This document shows, in pieces, positions 50,017-54,640 of a DNA stretch of 54,640 bases (the stretch's first letter is position 1; each line of letters begins with the position of its first letter). This DNA is from Candidatus Mediterraneibacter stercoripullorum (GTDB taxonomy: Bacteria > Bacillota > Clostridia > Lachnospirales > Lachnospiraceae). The position numbers and the translations under genes are program-made. Under the pieces are notes generated by a model. That model ran no database searches, was not told the origin of the DNA, and saw only the letters and a list, made by a program, of their open reading frames with translations. The stretch is from the NCBI GenBank assembly GCA_019115765.1, contig DXCZ01000086.1:1-54640 (forward strand), written 5' to 3'.

Positions 50017-52494
50017 CTATCTTTCGTACGCATTGGATGCCAGGATCACCCGGATCAGTCTGGACGCGCAGTCACACAGTTCTTTCTCCGTCAGCACGCC
50101 GTCGGCTATTGACTGGCGGATATCGTCCCTGTCCATAGTCATTCCCGGCATGACCAGATCGTTTCCCGCCTTCATGCAGCCGGCAGCGCAGCACTCATCT
50201 CCCTGGTTCGTGGTACACCAGTCTGTCATGATCACTCCGCGGAAACCGAACTCACAGCGTACCGCTTTCATGCACAGATCATAATTGTTCGCGGCATGGA
50301 TGCCATTGATCCGGTTATAGCTGGTCATCAGAGCCATAGGCTGCGCTTCTCTGACGGCGATCCCGAATCCCCTCAGATAGATCTCTCTCAGCGCTCTCTC
50401 AGATAAAATGCTGTCCGATCCAGTCCGGTTGTCTTCCTGATTATTACATGCGAAATGCTTGATGGTCGTACCGCAGCCCGGTCGGCTCTGAACTCCTTTT
50501 GTGATCGCAGCAGCCATCTTTCCGCTGACCAGCGGATCCTCGGAATAGTATTCAAAGTTCCGTCCGCACAGAGGATTTCTGTGAATGTTCATCCCCGGGG
50601 CCAGCCAGAGCGTTACACCGAACATTTCCATCTCTTCTGCCACAGCCTGCCCCACTTCCTCCAGCAGATCTGTATCCCAGGTCTGTGCCAGCAGTGTTCC
50701 TACTGGAAATGCCGTACAGTACTGATAATGAACGGTTCCTTCCAGTTCCGGACCGTCATACAGATATCCATGCTCAAAAGCAGCCGCAACGGGCATTGTA
50801 CACAGATGACCGTCCTTTACCGCGTAGCGCTGATGCAGTCTCAGCCCTGCCGGGCCGTCCGCCAGCACAATATTGGCTATTCCCTGCCCGAGGGCACAGG
50901 AGCCTGTCTCACCGGCTGAGCCGGGCACAGAGACTCCTGCCGATCCGATCTGGCTGTCCTGTCCTTTCTCCGGATCTCCTACCACCAGACCGATCAGCTG
51001 CTCTTCTGTAAGCTCCGCCGCGAGACCGGACGCCTCATCCTCCGGCTCTTTCCAGTCATAGGAGTATTCTACTGTCTTCACCTCGGAGAGATCCCAGAGA
51101 ATCTTCGGCAGTTTCTCAGCATTTTCAAGGAAGCCGTTGTGGAGCATCTCCACATCTTCCTCGTAGTTGGTCATCTCTTCCAGTTCTTCCTGCAGCGGGC
51201 AGATATGTGCCGTATGCGCAAGGATCTTCTCTTCCTCCAGCTGCAGAGAAGCCGTCAGCACACTGCTGTCCAGAGAATTTCCCACAAATATGCCGTACAG
51301 CCCCGGCTCCAGGATCCAGGCCGGCTTAATCTCATCATAAGAAGCCAGTTCTTCTGGTGTAAAGGTAAGTTCCATACTCTCGCACTCTCCTGGTGCAAGA
51401 AGAGAAGTCTTTGCAAATGCACAGAGTCTCCTGTATTCCTTCTCCAGTCTTCCTTTGGGAAGCGATGCATAGATCTGCACGACCTCCCTGCCGGAATACC
51501 GTTTCCCTGTATTGGTTACCGTTACCGGGATATGGACTGTTCCATCCGCATCTGCCGTAATATCCCCTGTTTCCATAGAAAACTCAGTATAGGAGAGTCC
51601 ATATCCGAACCCATACCTTGCCGGGATCCCAAAGGAATCAAAGAACCGGTATCCAACATAGATTCCTTCCTCATAGAGTTCCTTCTCTACATCTCCGTTC
51701 ATGTGGGAAAATGTGACTGCATTAGGATACGCCTCATATTCCAGCGCCCAGGTGTCTGTCAGCTTGCCGCACGGAGTTGTCTGTCCGCTGACTACATCTG
51801 CCAACGCATGTCCCCCCTCCTGCCCCGGCTGTGACACGTAGAGGACCGCCTTGATCTGAGGGAACTGATCCAGGAAGGATAAATCTGTCACGCCTCCTGT
51901 ATTTACGATAAGCATTACCTTATCATATATGCCGCAGATATCACTGATCATAGTGTACTCCTCGTCACTGAGGAAGTAATCCCCATCCTCCGCTTTTCTG
52001 TCTGAACCTTCCCCAGCCACTCTGCTGAGAACATAGACAGCTATATCTGCATCCGATTCAGTCACCGCCGGACCTGCCGGAACAGAAAAGGGCGTGGTAG
52101 AATAGGCTGTAAAAAAGTCTGTATTTTCCGCCTTTTTCAGAATCTGCTCCTTCCATTCCTGCCTTTTCTGCCTGTAAACAGCTTCAAAGCCACTGATCCA
52201 TTCCTCGCTGGTGATCTTATACCCGGCATCTTTCAGCCCCTGGTAAATACTTATGCTCACTCTCTCATTTACATCACCGGAACCAGTGCCGCCTTTTACA
52301 GTCATTGACGCACCGGCACCAAACAGCGCCAGGGTGCTGCCCGGCGCAATAGGGAGGAGATTCCCCGCATTTTTCAGAAGGACCATACCCTCTGCGGCAG
52401 CTTTTCGTGCGATCGCCCCATGCTCTGTTTCATACCGTTTTACCGAAGGATCTGTTGATCCGGTAAAGGTTCTGGTTTTCATTTTTCTTTCCAT
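50017..52494 (-). CDS. GH3 beta-glucosidase with swapped domain order
   Basis: 825 residues. The usual GH3 order (TIM barrel, then alpha/beta sandwich, then FnIII-like) is rotated: the sandwich comes first (about 30-290, with AAEGMVLLKNAGNLLP, VAGEGSDR and GYRFFDSFGIPARYGFGYGLSYTEF), then the FnIII-like part (about 300-420), then the TIM barrel (about 470-825) with DGPAGLRL, GCGTTIKHFACNNQEDNR and the nucleophile in GVIMTDWCTTN. Such rotation is known for Butyrivibrio and Ruminococcus beta-glucosidases. It is predicted cytoplasmic, because no signal peptide is seen. It hydrolyses terminal beta-glucosides. Start 52494 follows AGGAAA. Confidence 0.92.
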   Translation of the reverse strand: MERKMKTRTFTGSTDPSVKRYETEHGAIARKAAAEGMVLLKNAGNLLPIAPGSTLALFGAGASMTVKGGTGSGDVNERVSISIYQGLKDAGYKITSEEWISGFEAVYRQKRQEWKEQILKKAENTDFFTAYSTTPFSVPAGPAVTESDADIAVYVLSRVAGEGSDRKAEDGDYFLSDEEYTMISDICGIYDKVMLIVNTGGVTDLSFLDQFPQIKAVLYVSQPGQEGGHALADVVSGQTTPCGKLTDTWALEYEAYPNAVTFSHMNGDVEKELYEEGIYVGYRFFDSFGIPARYGFGYGLSYTEFSMETGDITADADGTVHIPVTVTNTGKRYSGREVVQIYASLPKGRLEKEYRRLCAFAKTSLLAPGECESMELTFTPEELASYDEIKPAWILEPGLYGIFVGNSLDSSVLTASLQLEEEKILAHTAHICPLQEELEEMTNYEEDVEMLHNGFLENAEKLPKILWDLSEVKTVEYSYDWKEPEDEASGLAAELTEEQLIGLVVGDPEKGQDSQIGSAGVSVPGSAGETGSCALGQGIANIVLADGPAGLRLHQRYAVKDGHLCTMPVAAAFEHGYLYDGPELEGTVHYQYCTAFPVGTLLAQTWDTDLLEEVGQAVAEEMEMFGVTLWLAPGMNIHRNPLCGRNFEYYSEDPLVSGKMAAAITKGVQSRPGCGTTIKHFACNNQEDNRTGSDSILSERALREIYLRGFGIAVREAQPMALMTSYNRINGIHAANNYDLCMKAVRCEFGFRGVIMTDWCTTNQGDECCAAGCMKAGNDLVMPGMTMDRDDIRQSIADGVLTEKELCDCASRLIRVILASNAYER

Positions 52495-52571
52495 GATGCT
52501 TTTCCTTTCCTGTTATGTCTTCTTGATGATATGAGCCCATTATAACACGCCCTACAGCTTCATGGAATATC

Positions 52572-54479
52572 TTAATAACGAACGGAATCGTGGCTGACGG
52601 GGCAGTGCTGCAGATTTCTCTTCATCCACAGGAAATCCCATCCGGAAAGCTCCACAGTCTTGACTTCTTCTGCTATACCTGTCATAAGATTAGTATACTC
52701 TGCTTTCTCAGGCATCCATATGGTCTTGCCGCTGTCACTGAAGTTAAATACTGCGTGAAGCTCTTCTCCCTCCGCCTTTCTTACGACCCAGAGGATAGAG
52801 TTATCATTATAATCTTTGGTATACACTTCTGCGTCTGCATTAAACACAGGCTCGATTCTGCGGATCTTTTCCATTTTCTCCAGACCGTTGAAGATCCTGC
52901 TCTGGACACTGTCTTTATCTTTGATATTTTCCACCAATTCCCAGTCAAAGCGGCCTCTGTGGATATAACGTGAATCCGGCGCTTTATCCGGATCTTCCTT
53001 ATAGGAATAATCATTTACCTGTCCAACTTCATCGCCGCTGTAGAGCATGGGGATGCCGGACTGAGTGAACATATATGCATGAAGCATGAGGTCCTTCTGG
53101 ATGGCCCAGTCCATCTTCTCCTCATCCTGCTCGAATCCGGCGCTCTCGATACCGCACATGGAGGCTGTGGTAGCGCAGAATCTGGCGTCGCCTGTTACCG
53201 GGTCCTCGTTGTAGAGTTCGCCCCGGCTGACACTACCTTCTACTTTTCCCTGGAAATAGTCGTTCAGATATTTCTTGTGAGGCACTTCCTTCATGCCCCA
53301 GTCACTCAGCGTAGCGTAGTCCAGTCCCCAGCCAATATCGTCATGACAGCGCAGATAGTTCAGGAATGTATACTCTCTCGGGAGCGCGCACACAATGTCC
53401 ATCTGCTTTCTCAGCAGCCGGATATCTCTGGTTGCTACTGTGTTCCATGTAGTAGCCATTGTAGTTACATTATAAAGCATATGGCACTCCGGCTTCTCTA
53501 CCGTGCCGAAATAGGGAGCCACTTTATCCGGCTCCATGACCACCTCTCCAAGCAGCACGATACCCGGGCATACGATCTCGCCGATCATACGCATCATGCG
53601 GACAATGGTATGTACCTGGGGCAGGTTCCTGCAGTTTGTCCCCAGCTCTTTCCAGATGTACGGCACTGCGTCAATACGGATGATATCCATGCCCTGGTTT
53701 GCCAGGTAAAGGAAGTTGTACATCATCTCATTGAACACTCTCGGATTGCGGTAGTTCAGATCCCACTGATAGGGATAGAACGTTGTCATCACGTAATGCC
53801 CCAGTTCCGGCAGATAAGTAAAGTTGCCCGGCGCCGTGGTGGGGAATACCTGAGGCACCGTCTTCTCGTATTCCGCCGGAATGGAAGGATCTGCATAGAA
53901 GAAATAGCGGCTCATGTACTCTCCGTCTCCCTGGCGCGCTTTCACCGCCCACTCATGATCCTCCGAGGTATGGTTCATAACGAAATCCATGCACAGGCTG
54001 ATGCCTTTCTCGTGGCATTTCTCCGCCAGGTCAGCCAGGTCCTCCATAGTCCCCAGCTCCGGCTTCACCTTCCGGAAGTCCGCTACCGCGTATCCGCCGT
54101 CAGACCTGCCCTTCGGCGAATCCAAGAAGGGCATCAGATGGATATAATTTACATTACACTCCTCGAGGTATGGCAGTTTCTCCTGAACCCCTTTGATATT
54201 GCCTGCAAAATTGTCAATATACATCATCATGCCAAGCATATTTCTCTTCCGGTACCACTCTCCCTCTGTTTCCCTCTCCGCGTCCAGCTTCTTCAGCTTA
54301 CTGTTCCTCTCGTCATAATACCGCTTCATCTGATCACAAAGCTCGGCAAACATATCATCATTGCCATACAACTCCATATACAGCCACCTGAGCTCATCAT
54401 GATGCCTTTCAAGCCTCTCCCGGAACACCCTGTCCTCCGCCTTTTTCAACGTTTTTCCCTCTGCAGTTCTCTTAGCCAT
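52572..54479 (-). CDS. Amylosucrase-like GH13 enzyme
   Basis: 635 residues. An N-terminal helical domain (about 1-95) precedes the GH13 barrel with NYIHLMPFLDSPKGRSDGGY, FVMNHTSEDHEW, the nucleophile in GMDIIRIDAVPYIW near residue 268, the acid/base glutamate in LLGEVVMEP near residue 318, and LRCHDDIGW near residue 375. The IHLMPFL/SDGGYAVADFR and CHDDIGW signatures point to the amylosucrase subfamily, which splits sucrose and makes alpha-1,4 glucan; sucrose hydrolase or another GH13 is possible. No signal peptide. AAAGGAA precedes the ATG. Confidence 0.88.
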   Translation of the reverse strand: MAKRTAEGKTLKKAEDRVFRERLERHHDELRWLYMELYGNDDMFAELCDQMKRYYDERNSKLKKLDAERETEGEWYRKRNMLGMMMYIDNFAGNIKGVQEKLPYLEECNVNYIHLMPFLDSPKGRSDGGYAVADFRKVKPELGTMEDLADLAEKCHEKGISLCMDFVMNHTSEDHEWAVKARQGDGEYMSRYFFYADPSIPAEYEKTVPQVFPTTAPGNFTYLPELGHYVMTTFYPYQWDLNYRNPRVFNEMMYNFLYLANQGMDIIRIDAVPYIWKELGTNCRNLPQVHTIVRMMRMIGEIVCPGIVLLGEVVMEPDKVAPYFGTVEKPECHMLYNVTTMATTWNTVATRDIRLLRKQMDIVCALPREYTFLNYLRCHDDIGWGLDYATLSDWGMKEVPHKKYLNDYFQGKVEGSVSRGELYNEDPVTGDARFCATTASMCGIESAGFEQDEEKMDWAIQKDLMLHAYMFTQSGIPMLYSGDEVGQVNDYSYKEDPDKAPDSRYIHRGRFDWELVENIKDKDSVQSRIFNGLEKMEKIRRIEPVFNADAEVYTKDYNDNSILWVVRKAEGEELHAVFNFSDSGKTIWMPEKAEYTNLMTGIAEEVKTVELSGWDFLWMKRNLQHCPVSHDSVRY

Positions 54480-54493
54480 AATGCTGTTTCCTT

Positions 54494-54640
54494 TCTCAAC
54501 CTAAAATTCAGTTCAAGACTCGCTTGCGAGTCTTGGCGCGGGATTCGGGTCAGCTTTAGCTGACATAATACATCTCCGAATCCCTGCGCAGCCTCGCGGA
54601 GCGTATATCAGATGGGGGATTGACACCCGCCACTGATACT
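54494..54640. repeat. Highly structured intergenic region at the window edge
   Basis: Several nested hairpins lie upstream of the GH13 gene: AAGACTCGC-TT-GCGAGTCTT (a 9-pair stem), GGATTCGG with CCGAATCC enclosing GTCAGC-TTTA-GCTGAC, GCGC flanks, and ATCAG/CTGAT at the right end around GGG/CCC. On the minus strand they would lie in the GH13 leader. It differs from the copy A/B palindromic repeats. It may be a leader RNA or another repeat family; the window ends inside it. Confidence 0.55.

Noticed and set aside
53079-54563. Open frame of 494 codons opposite the GH13 gene
   Set aside because: Composition typical of an antisense shadow and runs past the GH13 start; the GH13 catalytic motifs decide the coding strand.

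Overview
The window looks like chromosomal DNA of a Gram-positive gut anaerobe of the Lachnospiraceae (Clostridia). The evidence is AddAB instead of RecBCD, the clostridial PyrK/PyrD pair, a two-gene purE/purM/purN/purD cluster, strong AGGAGG ribosome binding sites on almost every gene, tRNA genes without encoded CCA, and medium GC content. No phage, insertion sequence, integrase or CRISPR array was seen. I cannot name the species.

Layout. 1-7 kb is a hexuronate region: kdgK, uxaC, a LacI-type regulator, uxaA with an altered C-terminus, and a uxaB wrecked by three separate deletions. 7-14.3 kb holds a DUF1294 membrane protein and addBA. 14.3-19 kb holds an Lsa-like ABC-F gene behind an elaborate attenuation leader, trxA, a Crp/Fnr regulator and a small alarmone synthetase, with two copies of a palindromic intergenic repeat. 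19-27 kb holds purD-purN-purM-purE (read right to left), a long M29 aminopeptidase, two small membrane proteins including a VanZ-like one, and pyrE. 27-33 kb is accessory: an AAA ATPase with a nuclease-like C-terminus, a broken 3-hydroxyacyl-CoA dehydrogenase divergent from a 4-hydroxybutyrate-type alcohol dehydrogenase, and a three-gene operon (QueG-like Fe-S protein, Sel1-like protein, unknown protein with an apparent CTG start). 33-41 kb holds pyrF-pyrK-pyrD, small membrane proteins, an ECF S component, a Tet(M)-like GTPase fused to a Rae1-like NYN nuclease, and a LysR regulator. 41-46.4 kb holds a polysaccharide deacetylase, uxuA-uxuB, a degraded toxin-antitoxin pair and two tRNA genes. 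46.6-54.6 kb holds a DUF5348 protein, dapF, glnA with an ANTAR regulator, a domain-swapped GH3 beta-glucosidase and an amylosucrase-like GH13 enzyme.

How the genes work together. The glucuronate route is complete from uxaC through uxuB, uxuA and kdgK to KDPG; the aldolase is not in the window. The galacturonate route is broken at uxaB. Pyrimidine genes pyrF, pyrK, pyrD and pyrE and four purine genes supply nucleotides. GH3 and GH13 enzymes add plant-glycan and sucrose use.

The most interesting signals are: (1) the ribosome-protection GTPase/A-site nuclease fusion with its ribosome binding site buried in an 18-pair hairpin; (2) the ABC-F leader with promoter, two leader peptides, terminator and a 13-pair antiterminator; (3) a promoter-plus-hairpin element shared by trxA and pyrF; (4) mirror-image promoters with 19-base spacers between the broken dehydrogenase and the alcohol dehydrogenase; (5) a hairpin switch between glnA and the ANTAR gene.
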